Part shown: piece by piece, positions 1 through 9,200 of the stretch
Layout of the letters: each line of letters starts with the position of its first letter
Position numbering within the stretch: position 1 is the first letter of the stretch
NCBI GenBank assembly: GCA_023443515.1
Contig: JAEZUC010000144.1
Location: forward strand, 1-21,655
Source of the DNA: Bacillota bacterium
GTDB taxonomy: Bacteria > Bacillota > Clostridia > Acetivibrionales > DSM-1351
Length of the DNA stretch: 21,655 nucleotides
Direction: 5' to 3'
The notes under the pieces: model-generated
Told to the model about the DNA's origin: nothing
Seen by the model: the letters and a program-made list of their open reading frames with translations, nothing else
The model's database searches: none
Translations under genes and position numbers: made by a program

Positions 1-972
1 CCGGGAGAATTAAGAGAATATCTCACTAGGAATCTTCCTGAATATATGGTTCCGTCATATTTTGTAAGGCTGGAGAAGATGCCACTTTCCCAAAACGGAA
101 AAGTGGACAGAAAAGCTCTGCCGGAGCCGGAATTGAGTGTAAATACAGGTACAGAGTATGTGGAGCCTGCAGGAGAAACTGAAAAAATATTGGCGGATAT
201 CTGGAGTAAGGTTTTAAAAATTGAACGTGTTGGTACAACAGATAACTTTTTTGATTTGGGAGGTACATCCCTTACCTTGATTCAGGTACATTCAAAAATA
301 GAAGAAAAGTATCCGGGAAAAGTAAAAATTACAGATATTTTTTCAAACCCTACAATTTCAAAGTTGTCAGCTTTTATAGGCATGAGTGAGGAAAACTCCA
401 CTAAACATATTAGTCTTGATTTTCTTGAATTTCCACAGCAATATTTCTTGAAAGAAGGTGGTGGTTATGGCTCTGTATTCAAGTTCAGGCTAAACAATGA
501 TGTTTTAAGAGGTTTTGAAAAAACAGATGTCCTGATATGTGCTTTTGGTTATTTGCTTGGTCAGATAACACAAAAAGCCGAAATAGCCATACAGGCTATG
601 GTTGATGATTGTGACATAGTATATCCTATTAACCTGGATTTAAAAGAAGCAGGCAGTTTTGAAGAGTTGTGCGGGATAGTTCATAACAATAGAAGTGAAA
701 AAACATCAGGTTATAATTTGAAGGATTTAACAGAACAAAGCATTGGAAATAAAGGTGATTTTTCAATTTTACCATTATTCTACAACAAAAACTTGCTATC
801 AACGCCACCAAACTTGACCGGAATTTATGATATTGGGCTTGGTATAAGTGAGGAAAACGGACAAACCGTTTTTATATGTGAGTACAACTCTACAAGGCTC
901 AGGGGGGATAAAATAAAAGAATTTACAAGTAAGTATCTAAAAGTTGTGCAGTTTATTACAAGTAATAAATAA
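1..972 (+). CDS. Non-ribosomal peptide synthetase, 3' end only (A C-terminus, PCP, C-terminal half-condensation domain)
   Basis: The frame is open from the first base, so the gene starts upstream of the window; 323 residues are visible. They open with the end of an adenylation domain, including motif A10 (PLSQNGKVDRKALPEP, with the catalytic Lys). A peptidyl carrier domain follows, with the phosphopantetheine Ser in LGGTSL (Ser codon 268-270). The last 170-190 residues are not a TE or E domain. They align by eye with the C-terminal lobe of a condensation domain: a helix like the 'LLSKY' helix, then a 'SFEELCGIV' segment like 'SFKELL', and a final strand/helix pair with FICEYNSTRL resembling FEYxTxLF. 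The N-terminal lobe with HHxxxDG is absent and the conserved core is degraded. The next synthase gene starts with a KS, so this PCP probably donates its chain to that KS across the two intervening membrane-protein genes. Substrate specificity cannot be read because the A-domain core lies outside the window. Confidence 0.93.
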   Translation, partial: PGELREYLTRNLPEYMVPSYFVRLEKMPLSQNGKVDRKALPEPELSVNTGTEYVEPAGETEKILADIWSKVLKIERVGTTDNFFDLGGTSLTLIQVHSKIEEKYPGKVKITDIFSNPTISKLSAFIGMSEENSTKHISLDFLEFPQQYFLKEGGGYGSVFKFRLNNDVLRGFEKTDVLICAFGYLLGQITQKAEIAIQAMVDDCDIVYPINLDLKEAGSFEELCGIVHNNRSEKTSGYNLKDLTEQSIGNKGDFSILPLFYNKNLLSTPPNLTGIYDIGLGISEENGQTVFICEYNSTRLRGDKIKEFTSKYLKVVQFITSNK

Positions 973-975
973 TTT

Positions 976-980
976 GGAGG
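976..980 (+). promoter_or_regulatory. Ribosome binding site setting the start of the first CPBP gene
   Basis: GGAGG lies 1 nt before an ATG at 982 but 7 nt before a second in-frame ATG at 988. The 7-nt spacing favours 988 as the start. That also makes the N-terminus (MKKYLIMVGNLL) match the paralogue's (MKRYLKMTGYIV). Confidence 0.75.
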
Positions 981-987
981 TATGGAA

Positions 988-1809
988 ATGAAAAAGTATT
1001 TGATAATGGTAGGTAATCTATTAATCTATGTTGTTACGTATTTTTTAATCATTAAGACATTAGTCTATATAGGGAAAGGATACATACTCCCCAAACCGGG
1101 GATAGGCCCATGGTTGAACAAAAATTCACTGCTTGTGACAGTTACGAGTGACTTAATTCAATTTACTATTTTCTATTTTGTATTTAAAAAGTTTAAGGGA
1201 ATCAATTTACTTAAACATGTTAAGTTGACAGAAAAAATCAGCAAGAAGAATTTTGGGATTATTTTTGTAATCGGATTGGCTTCAGGATTTTTTACTTCTT
1301 CAGTATTCAAGCTTTCTTTTATAACAGAAAGATACCCGGATTTGATAAATATAATGAAATTCATGTTTATAGATGGAGGAAACATAATAATATTTACCTG
1401 CTTCCTTCTGGTGGGGTCGGTCTATAAGGAGATACTGTTCAGAGGCTTGATTTTCAATGAGTTGAGAGACAAAATGCCGGTTGTTGCGGCTGTAATAATT
1501 CAGGGACTTATGTATGGATTAATGTTCTTCAATATGAATGTACCATTGATAGCTTATGGATTTTTAGGAGCAGTATTATTTGTTACCTTGTACTTATTGG
1601 TTAAGTCTTTATGGGCATCCGTAATTGCACAGGCTTCATGTCAGGGTATTATGTACATTTTAATGAGGACGGAAGATGCAATTCTCAATAAGGGTACTGC
1701 TTGGCCCGCAATCGCAATCAGTTTTGTAATAATTGTTGCCGGTGTAATTTATCTCGCAAAAATTAATAAGCCAAAGAACGCCCTAAGTAATTTTGCTTCG
1801 GCAAGGTAA
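988..1809 (+). CDS. CPBP/CAAX-protease-like membrane protein, probable pseudoprotease
   Basis: This 273-residue, strongly hydrophobic protein has about seven or eight membrane segments. It matches the CPBP (CAAX prenyl protease/bacteriocin-processing, Abi) family by its order of motifs. The first motif, normally EExxxR, reads KEILFR (Lys147, Glu148, Arg152), so the first Glu is lost. The second, normally FxxxH, reads Y176-GLM-F180. The third His, usually in a SLWxxIxxH context, is Gln215 in SLWASVIAQASC. With both histidines and one Glu replaced, proteolysis by the family mechanism is unlikely. The gene starts 15 nt after the upstream NRPS and is followed 28 nt later by a paralogue, so it belongs to the biosynthetic operon. 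CPBP relatives occur as immunity or maturation factors in bacteriocin loci. A role in self-protection, export or membrane anchoring of the synthetase is inference. Confidence 0.85.
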   Translation: MKKYLIMVGNLLIYVVTYFLIIKTLVYIGKGYILPKPGIGPWLNKNSLLVTVTSDLIQFTIFYFVFKKFKGINLLKHVKLTEKISKKNFGIIFVIGLASGFFTSSVFKLSFITERYPDLINIMKFMFIDGGNIIIFTCFLLVGSVYKEILFRGLIFNELRDKMPVVAAVIIQGLMYGLMFFNMNVPLIAYGFLGAVLFVTLYLLVKSLWASVIAQASCQGIMYILMRTEDAILNKGTAWPAIAISFVIIVAGVIYLAKINKPKNALSNFASAR

Positions 1810-1837
1810 AAACATTAACCGAGGAGGGTAAAACAAA

Positions 1838-2659
1838 ATGAAAAGATATCTCAAAATGACAGGGTATATAGTAATGTATTTAATACTGCTATTTGCAGTT
1901 CTTAAAGGAGTTCAATGGGTAGTGTTCAACATTTGCTCAAAGAACCAGTCTCTTAATGATTTCCTGTGGAGCAACAAAACGCTCTTTAGTTTTTCAATAT
2001 CCATAATTACTATTTCCTTGTATTATTTTATTTTTAAACTAAGAAATAAAAATATGTTTAAGGTTTGCAGTTTTACTAAAATAAGTCCAAAGAATATACT
2101 TGGAATAAGTTTAATGGGTATTTCCATGTGCATATTTACTACATGCTTTACATCTATAGATTTTATCGGTAATACCTTTCCACAGTTCGGAGAATACATG
2201 GATAGTTTCTTCCAGACAAAAGGAAGCTTTTTGATTTTTATAATTATGCTTATGGTTCTTCCTATGTTTGAAGAAATCATTTTCAGAGGAGTTATATTTA
2301 ATGAACTAAGGTCAAATATACCAATTGTTGCTGCTGTACTGATTCAGGCCTTATTATACGGTTTATTGCAATTAAATCCTGTTTTGGGAACTTATGCTGC
2401 AATAGGTTCAGTCATATATGTACTTCCTTACATATGGACCAAATCCCTATGGGGCTCCATTCTGGTTCAGGATTCATGTATACTTGGACTCTATATATTC
2501 AGAAAAACAGGTATAAAGGATATGTTAGCAGATACAGGGAATGTGGTATTGATTCTTCTTACATTAGTGGGAATAGTAGGTATTTTTGTAGCGGGGTACT
2601 TCGTTCGGAAAAACTCTGTTAGAGGAAAACTAAAGGGTGGAGCTTATGTTGGATTTTAA
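1838..2659 (+). CDS. CPBP/CAAX-protease-like membrane protein, second tandem copy
   Basis: This 273-residue polytopic membrane protein is a paralogue of the gene before it; similar segments include a GVIFNELR/GLIFNELR stretch after motif 1 and a shared VAAVLIQ/VAAVIIQ helix. It starts at ATG 1838 behind GAGGAGGG. Motif 1 is intact (Glu145, Glu146, Arg150 in EEIIFR), unlike the first copy. The second-motif His is Gln178 (Y174-GLL-Q178) and the third-motif His is Gln211 in the SLWGSILVQDSC context. Losing both histidines again argues against normal metal-type proteolysis, though the Glu pair remains. The 3' end overlaps the start of the KS-containing gene by 14 nt, which suggests translational coupling with the megasynthase. 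Its function is unknown; an immunity or accessory membrane role for the product pathway is inferred from position. Confidence 0.87.
   Translation: MKRYLKMTGYIVMYLILLFAVLKGVQWVVFNICSKNQSLNDFLWSNKTLFSFSISIITISLYYFIFKLRNKNMFKVCSFTKISPKNILGISLMGISMCIFTTCFTSIDFIGNTFPQFGEYMDSFFQTKGSFLIFIIMLMVLPMFEEIIFRGVIFNELRSNIPIVAAVLIQALLYGLLQLNPVLGTYAAIGSVIYVLPYIWTKSLWGSILVQDSCILGLYIFRKTGIKDMLADTGNVVLILLTLVGIVGIFVAGYFVRKNSVRGKLKGGAYVGF
2635..2640 (+). promoter_or_regulatory. Ribosome binding site setting the start of the PKS/NRPS gene inside the preceding gene
   Basis: GGGTGG lies 5 nt before ATG 2646. A longer reading from GTG 2637 would start inside this site, so ATG 2646 is preferred. The site is within the last codons of the upstream CPBP gene, whose stop is at 2657-2659. 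Confidence 0.7.
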
Positions 2660-5600
2660 TTTGATTGAGTATGACGAGGTTACAGATGAAATTGAAGAAA
2701 TTTCTTCTAAAGATATAGCTATAATAGGTATGTCCGTGAATCTTCCCAAGGCTTCCGATTTGGAAGAGTTCTGGGACAATATGAGAAACGGTATTGATTG
2801 TGTTACCGAATTTCCTAATTCCAGAAGGGCTGATGCAGACAGGTATTTAAGATTTAAAAATATGTATACGGATAATGTTAAATACCGGGATGGAGCATAT
2901 CTTGATGAAATAGATAAATTTGATTACAAGTTTTTTAATATTTCACCTAAAGAGGCCGCCCTCATGGACCCCAACCAAAGGTTGTTCCTTGAGACGGCTT
3001 GGGAAGCAATTGAGGATTCAGGATATGGAAGCAAAAGAATTGAGGGAAGTGAAACCGGAGTATATGTGGGTTACGTCTCAGGTCTTGAATATAAACAGTT
3101 TATTTCAGAGGTAGAACCTTCATCGTCAGTGGCTTCCATTCCGGGTAACATTGCTTCGGTAATAGCAGGCAGATTGTCATATATTCTGGATTTAAAAGGG
3201 CCAAGCGTAATGGTGGATACTGCATGCTCGTCATCCCTTGTCGCAGTGCACATGGCATGTATGGGGCTTAGAAATCAGGATTGCGAAATGGCAATTGCAG
3301 GGAGTGTCAAGCTCAGTTTTTTGCCGGTACAGACAGATGAAAAATTTGGGATAGAATCGGGAGACGGCAGGACAAGAGCTTTCGATGACAGCTCGGACGG
3401 CACCGGAATGGGAGAAGGTGTAATAGCTGTTTTATTGAAGCCTTTGAGTAAAGCTGTAAGGGACGGAGACAGAGTGTATGCGGTTATAAAAGGAAGTGCC
3501 GTAAATCAGGATGGAAGGTCTATAGGGCTTACTGCACCAAATGCAGCTGCACAGGAAAAAGTAATACTAAAGGCGTGGAAGGATGCCGGTATCAATCCTG
3601 AGACAATTTCATACATAGAAACCCACGGTACTGGTACAAAGCTTGGAGACCCCATTGAAATAGACGGAATAACAAGAGCCTTTCGGAATTTTACCCGGAA
3701 AAACCAATTCTGCGCTATCGGAGCGCTTAAAACCAATATAGGTCATTTGGATAATGCATCAGGGATAGCTGGCTTGGTAAGGGCAGTTTTGGCAATGGAT
3801 AATAAAGAAATACCCCCAATACTTCACTATAACAAGCCCAACAGAGAAATAAATTTTGAGACTTCTCCCGTCTATATAAATACGGAGCTTGCGCCATGGG
3901 AAACAGATGGCATCCCCAGAAGATGCGGAGTAAGTGCTTTTGGCCTTAGTGGTACCAATTGTCATGTAATTCTGGAAGAACCTCCTGCCATAGAATTTGA
4001 ACAAGAGGTTGAAGGTGAGAAAATTAAGGCTTTTGCCATTTCAGCAAAAAGCATAGAAGCTCTCAAGGCATTAATGCAAAAATACTTAAAACTCACTGAG
4101 AAATGGGATAACCAAAAACTCGAAGACATTTGCTACACAGCTCTTACCGGAAGAGGACACTACGAATACAGATTAGCTATGGTAATCAGAAACAAGTATG
4201 ACTTTAAAGAGAAAATCCAAAAGCTGTTAAATGTAGATATAGAAAAAGGAAACGGAGAATGGTTCTTCTACGGTGAAAGCCAGGAGCTTAATAATCAGAT
4301 TGACGCAAATGCTGACACCATGCTTAAAGAGTTTGTGGAAGGTTCAGGTAAAAATGAAGCATTACTCAAGGATATTTTAAAACTCTATGTACAAGGCACC
4401 AATATTCAGTGGGAGGAATTGTACAGGAAGGAAAACAGGAAAAAGGTTGCTATTCCGGTATATCCTTTTGAGAAAAGAAGATGTTGGATTGAAATATCGG
4501 AGGTTTCAAAGGAGAATGTTGTACCTGCAAAACAGGTAGAACAAGAGAATGTTTCAGCTGAGGTAAAGCTTACAGGCAGTGAAAATGGAGAATACACACA
4601 GACTCAAATTCTTTTGGCACAGATTTGGGGAACTGTACTAGGGTATAAGGAAATCAGTATTGATGAAGATTTTTATGAACTCGGAGGAGACTCTATAATA
4701 GCCACAAATATTGCCAACAGGGCGGCCAAACAAATTGATGCTTCGCTGAGTACAGCGGATATTTTAGCCTTTACTACCATAAAAGAGCTTTCAGAATATA
4801 TTGACAAGGATTTGAAAAAACAGATTCTCACCCCGAAGTTCAGTACATATATAGAGCCTGTAGAGGAAAAAGACTATTATCCTGCTTCATCAGCTCAAAA
4901 AAGACTTTATGTACTGTGTCAGTTAAAAGGCATCGAAGCCTGCTACAATATGCCGGGAGTTATGATAATAGAGGGCAATTTGGATAAAGCAAGGTTTGAA
5001 GAGGCTTTTAAAACGCTGGTACAAAGGCATGAAACCCTAAGAACTTCTTTTAAAACAGTTAACTGTGAAATTGTTCAGGTTGTACAAAGGGAAACCCAAT
5101 TTAACGTTACATACTCAGAATTAGGCGATTTGAAAGGCACGGAAGAAAATATCGTTCGGGGCCTTATGCATTCCTTTGTAAAACCCTTTGACTTGGAAAT
5201 AGCCCCCTTGCTAAGGGTGGAAATTGTAAAGATAAATGATAACAAACATATTATGATGTTCGACATGCATCATATTATATCCGACGGTACCTCAATGGCT
5301 GTTTTGGTGAAGGAAATTATTGATTTATACGATGGAAAGCAGCTGCCTGAACTGAGAATTCAGTACAAGGACTTTTCAGAGTGGCAGAATAGGCTTCTCC
5401 AATCTCAGGAAATCAAGAAACAGGAAGAATATTGGGTTAAGAGGTTTGAAGGCGAAATTCCGCTACTTCACATGCCTACTGACTATAGCCGACCAAACGC
5501 TAAAAGCTTTGAAGGGGACAGATACAATTTTGTGTTGGACAAGGAGCTTACTAGTGCGGTTAATCGACTGGCAAAGGAGTCAGGAACTACCCTTTTTATG

Positions 5601-6254
5601 GTACTGATGGCTGTATATAATATTCTTCTTTCGAAGTATTCCGGCCAGACTGACATAATCGTTGGTTCTCCCATAGCAGGCAGACAAAATGCAGACCTTG
5701 AAAACATAATCGGTATGTTTGTAAATGCTTTGCCTATGAGAAATGTTGTTGATTATGACAAATCCTTTATGGACTTTTTATACAGTGTCAGGGATACTTC
5801 TCTAAAGGCATATGAGAATCAGGACTATCAATTCGAAATGCTGGTGGAAAAGCTGAACCTACAGGTAAAGCCGGGACGTAATCCTGTATTTGACGTGGCA
5901 TTTGTATTGCAAAATATGAAGATGCCACAGATGAGTGTAAAAGGTATGAGTTTTAAACCTTATTTGGATGATTCGAAATCATCAAAAGCAGATTTTACTC
6001 TGATGGCTACCGAAGAAGAAGAAACAATATCCTATGTTTTTGAGTACTGTACTAAATTATTTAAACCTGAGACAATAGAGCGTTTGTCCAAGGACTTTGT
6101 AAAAATAATTAAGGTCGTTACAGATAACAGGCTAATCAAAATAAGTGATATAGAACTCCTTGAAAAAGATGAGGAAAACAAAATTGCCTCTATTATTCAA
6201 AATGTGGGGGATGTATTTAATAAGCTTATAGACGAAGATTTTGGAGATATTTAA
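2646..6254 (+). CDS. AT-less hybrid polyketide synthase/NRPS: KS, AT-docking remnant, ACP, condensation domain
   Basis: This 1202-residue protein has a ketosynthase at about residues 23-447 with the full catalytic triad: Cys194 in DTACSSS, His327 in THGTGT and His367 in NIGH. No acyltransferase follows. About 150 residues lead to the post-AT linker motif YPFEKRRCW (606-614), the layout of trans-AT PKS modules. An ACP covers about 653-722 with Ser683 in LGGDSI. A complete condensation domain runs from about 745 (SSAQKRLYVL) to about 1180, with HHIISDG at 875-881. A short tail ends in DEDFGDI. No KR, DH, ER or MT domain is present. The KS should take the chain from the upstream PCP, add one malonyl unit supplied in trans, and leave a beta-keto group unless it is processed in trans. 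The C domain then joins the chain to the amino acid on the next protein, which begins 38 nt downstream. Start chosen from the ribosome binding site. Confidence 0.95.
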   Translation: MLDFNLIEYDEVTDEIEEISSKDIAIIGMSVNLPKASDLEEFWDNMRNGIDCVTEFPNSRRADADRYLRFKNMYTDNVKYRDGAYLDEIDKFDYKFFNISPKEAALMDPNQRLFLETAWEAIEDSGYGSKRIEGSETGVYVGYVSGLEYKQFISEVEPSSSVASIPGNIASVIAGRLSYILDLKGPSVMVDTACSSSLVAVHMACMGLRNQDCEMAIAGSVKLSFLPVQTDEKFGIESGDGRTRAFDDSSDGTGMGEGVIAVLLKPLSKAVRDGDRVYAVIKGSAVNQDGRSIGLTAPNAAAQEKVILKAWKDAGINPETISYIETHGTGTKLGDPIEIDGITRAFRNFTRKNQFCAIGALKTNIGHLDNASGIAGLVRAVLAMDNKEIPPILHYNKPNREINFETSPVYINTELAPWETDGIPRRCGVSAFGLSGTNCHVILEEPPAIEFEQEVEGEKIKAFAISAKSIEALKALMQKYLKLTEKWDNQKLEDICYTALTGRGHYEYRLAMVIRNKYDFKEKIQKLLNVDIEKGNGEWFFYGESQELNNQIDANADTMLKEFVEGSGKNEALLKDILKLYVQGTNIQWEELYRKENRKKVAIPVYPFEKRRCWIEISEVSKENVVPAKQVEQENVSAEVKLTGSENGEYTQTQILLAQIWGTVLGYKEISIDEDFYELGGDSIIATNIANRAAKQIDASLSTADILAFTTIKELSEYIDKDLKKQILTPKFSTYIEPVEEKDYYPASSAQKRLYVLCQLKGIEACYNMPGVMIIEGNLDKARFEEAFKTLVQRHETLRTSFKTVNCEIVQVVQRETQFNVTYSELGDLKGTEENIVRGLMHSFVKPFDLEIAPLLRVEIVKINDNKHIMMFDMHHIISDGTSMAVLVKEIIDLYDGKQLPELRIQYKDFSEWQNRLLQSQEIKKQEEYWVKRFEGEIPLLHMPTDYSRPNAKSFEGDRYNFVLDKELTSAVNRLAKESGTTLFMVLMAVYNILLSKYSGQTDIIVGSPIAGRQNADLENIIGMFVNALPMRNVVDYDKSFMDFLYSVRDTSLKAYENQDYQFEMLVEKLNLQVKPGRNPVFDVAFVLQNMKMPQMSVKGMSFKPYLDDSKSSKADFTLMATEEEETISYVFEYCTKLFKPETIERLSKDFVKIIKVVTDNRLIKISDIELLEKDEENKIASIIQNVGDVFNKLIDEDFGDI

Positions 6255-6278
6255 GCTTTCTTAAAAATGTAAAGTTTG

Positions 6279-6284
6279 TGAGGG
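6279..6284 (+). promoter_or_regulatory. Ribosome binding site setting the start of the two-module NRPS
   Basis: TGAGGG lies 8 nt before ATG 6293. An in-frame GTG at 6278 overlaps this site, so 6293 is the better start; this shortens the protein by five residues. Confidence 0.65.
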
Positions 6285-6292
6285 ATAATGAT

Positions 6293-9200
6293 ATGAATAC
6301 AAATATTTTAACGTTGTACAAAGAGTTTGAGGATGCAAGGAAGTACTGGGAAGAAAAATTAGGCGGTGAAATCGATCTGCTTAAGCTTCCCGTTGATTAT
6401 CCGAATAACAACAACTATACATATGCAACCCATGAAATGGCATTAGGAGAAGAACTGTCAAAAAAGCTGTTATCTCTTGGCAAGAAACAAGACCTGCTGC
6501 TTTTCATAATAATGCTTACAGGCCTAAAGATATTGCTTTACAAATACACGGGACAAGAGGATATACTAGTTGCGGCTCCTACCTATAAAGACGAAAACAT
6601 ACAAAAGATTAACAAATATGTAATTTTTAGAGATGTACTTGGAGAGGGCATGTCCTTTAAAGAACTTTTGGTTAATGTAAAGCAAACCGTGTCACAGGGC
6701 TACAAAAATCAGCATTATCCTGTTGAAAAACTGATAGAGTTAATAGAGGAGAGCAACGGTGATATAATGGCTCTCAATACTGCATTGATGATGAAAGGTA
6801 TTCATAACGAAGGAGCCAACGAAGATATTGGAAAGTCCTTTACAAATAATCTGAACCTGTTAGTCTCCGTTGAGGAAAATTATATAAATATCAAGACGTT
6901 ATATAATGAAAATCTTTTTAAAGAGGAATCAATAAGGACGTTAATGGAGAGATATGAGTATATACTAAGTCAGGCCGTAGAGGATTTAAATAAAAAGCTT
7001 GCAGATTTTACAATTATCGCTGAATTTGAAAAAAATAAAATTATCCATGAATTCAATAATACAACAAGGGATTATCCTCATGATAAAACAATTCACCAAC
7101 TGTTTGAAGAACAGGCGTTAAAGACTCCCGAAAAAACCGCAATAGTGTATAGAAACCGTGAGGTTACATATTCCAAACTAAATAAAGAGGCAAACAAACT
7201 GGCAAATTACCTAATAGAAACTCAGGATATACAACCGGATACACTTATAGGCCTTTTTATGGAAAACAGTATAGAGCAGATAACAGCAATTCTCGGCATT
7301 TTAAAAGCCGGAGGTGCGTATGTTCCTATTTCCACAGGGCTACCGGAGGAGAGAATAAAAACCATAATAAATGATGCTCAAATTAAGTTTATGGTTTCTA
7401 CAAAAAAGAATATAAAAATGCTGAACAAGCTACAATGGGAGTGCAAAACACTGGAAACCTTCCTATGTATGGATTCGGAGGACATCTATTCAGAACCCGA
7501 GTCACAGGAAAGCGGACTCATGGATAAAAAGCTATGGGAATACATAGGTGAAAACGCAGTAGATGAAATAACCGGGGGTGGATGGGCTAGCAGTTATACG
7601 GGAGAAAACCTTTCAAAAGAAGAGATGGCAGAATATGCGGACAATGTTTTTGAGAAACTGAAGCCCTTCTTGAAACCTGAAGCCAGAGTACTTGAAATAG
7701 GCTGTGCGTCAGGTATCAGTATGTTTAGAATTGCTCCTCAGGTTGGAATGTACTATGGCACCGACCTTTCAGGGGTTATTATTGAAAAGGACAGAGAAAG
7801 GGCTGTAAAAGAAGGTTTCAATAATATAAAGCTGGATTGTCTTCCTGCACATGAGATTGACCGGGTTTCAGAAAATGAGTTTGATATTGTAATAATCAAC
7901 AGTGTTATTCAGGCTTTCAGCGGACACAATTATCTGAGACAGGTTATCAAAAAGGTATTGGGACTTATGAAAGACAAGGGTGTACTTTTTATCGGTGACA
8001 TTATGGATCAGGATAAAAAGTATGAGCTGCTGGAATCTCTGTTGGAATTCAAGAGGCAAAACCCCGGATATGATACTAAAACAGATGTTAGCGAGGAACT
8101 TTTTGTTTCAAGAGGGTTTTTTGAAGACCTGAGTTCTGAAATGAAAGAGATTCAAAAGGTAGAATTCTCAACTAAAATACACACTATAGAAAATGAACTT
8201 ACCAGGTTCCGTTACGATACGGTAATAAGTATTGATAAAAATTGCGGACATAAGGAATCTAAATCTGAAAAGAACCGTTATCAATACGACCTTACTGTTT
8301 TAAAGACCGTTTCTGACGAAACGCCGGTTTGTTCCGTTACAAATAATGACCTGGCATACATAATTTATACATCTGGAACGACTGGGAAGCCTAAAGGTGT
8401 AATGCTGGAGCACAGAGGGGTTGCAAACCTTAAAGGGATTTTTGATAATACACTTGGATTAAATGAAAAAGATAGAGTAATACATTTTGCAAGCATATCT
8501 TTCGATGCTTCAGTTTGGGATATTTTCACCGGGCTTTTAACGGGAGCGACCCTGTACATTATGCCGGAAGAGGTAATTGGAAATTATGAAAAGTTTGAGG
8601 GATTCATTAACGAAAATGAAATAACTTTTGCTACTTTGCCTCCTACTTATCTGGTAAATTTAAATCCGGATAGGATTACCTCACTGAAAAAGCTTATAAC
8701 AGCGGGTTCGGCTGCCAGTCCTGAGCTTCTTTCCAAATGGAAGGGCCGTGTGGAATATAGAAACGGGTACGGGCCAACAGAATCAACGGTATGCGCTACA
8801 CTCTGGAAGTACGAAAAGGACTATAGCATTGACAATTCCGTACCAATTGGGAAACCTGCAAATAATATAAGGGTTTATATTGTAGACAATAATAACAACC
8901 TTCAACCAGTGGGTGTAGTGGGGGAACTGTGCATTGCAGGTGTATCCCTGGCTAGGGGATACCTCCACAATAAAGAGCTGACGGATGAAAAATTCGTAGA
9001 AAGTCCTTTTTTACCGGGGGAAAGAATGTACAAATCTGGAGACCTGGCAAGATGGCTGCCTGATGGAAATATTGAATTCCTGGGAAGAAAGGATCAGCAG
9101 GTTAAAATCAGAGGTTTCAGAATAGAAACTGGAGAGATAGAAGCTCAACTGCTGAAACATGGCTTGATACAGGAAGTTGCTGTTATACCACGGGGAGAAG

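Noticed and set aside
988..2659. ABC transporter permeases as identity of the two membrane proteins
   Set aside because: No ATPase gene lies nearby, and the EEIIFRG/KEILFRG and SLWxS motifs fit the CPBP family.
6255..6292. Possible frameshift joining the PKS protein to the next NRPS, which would explain the half-C start
   Set aside because: The upstream protein already contains a complete C domain, so the half-C is extra sequence. Stop, spacer, ribosome binding site and ATG are all normal.
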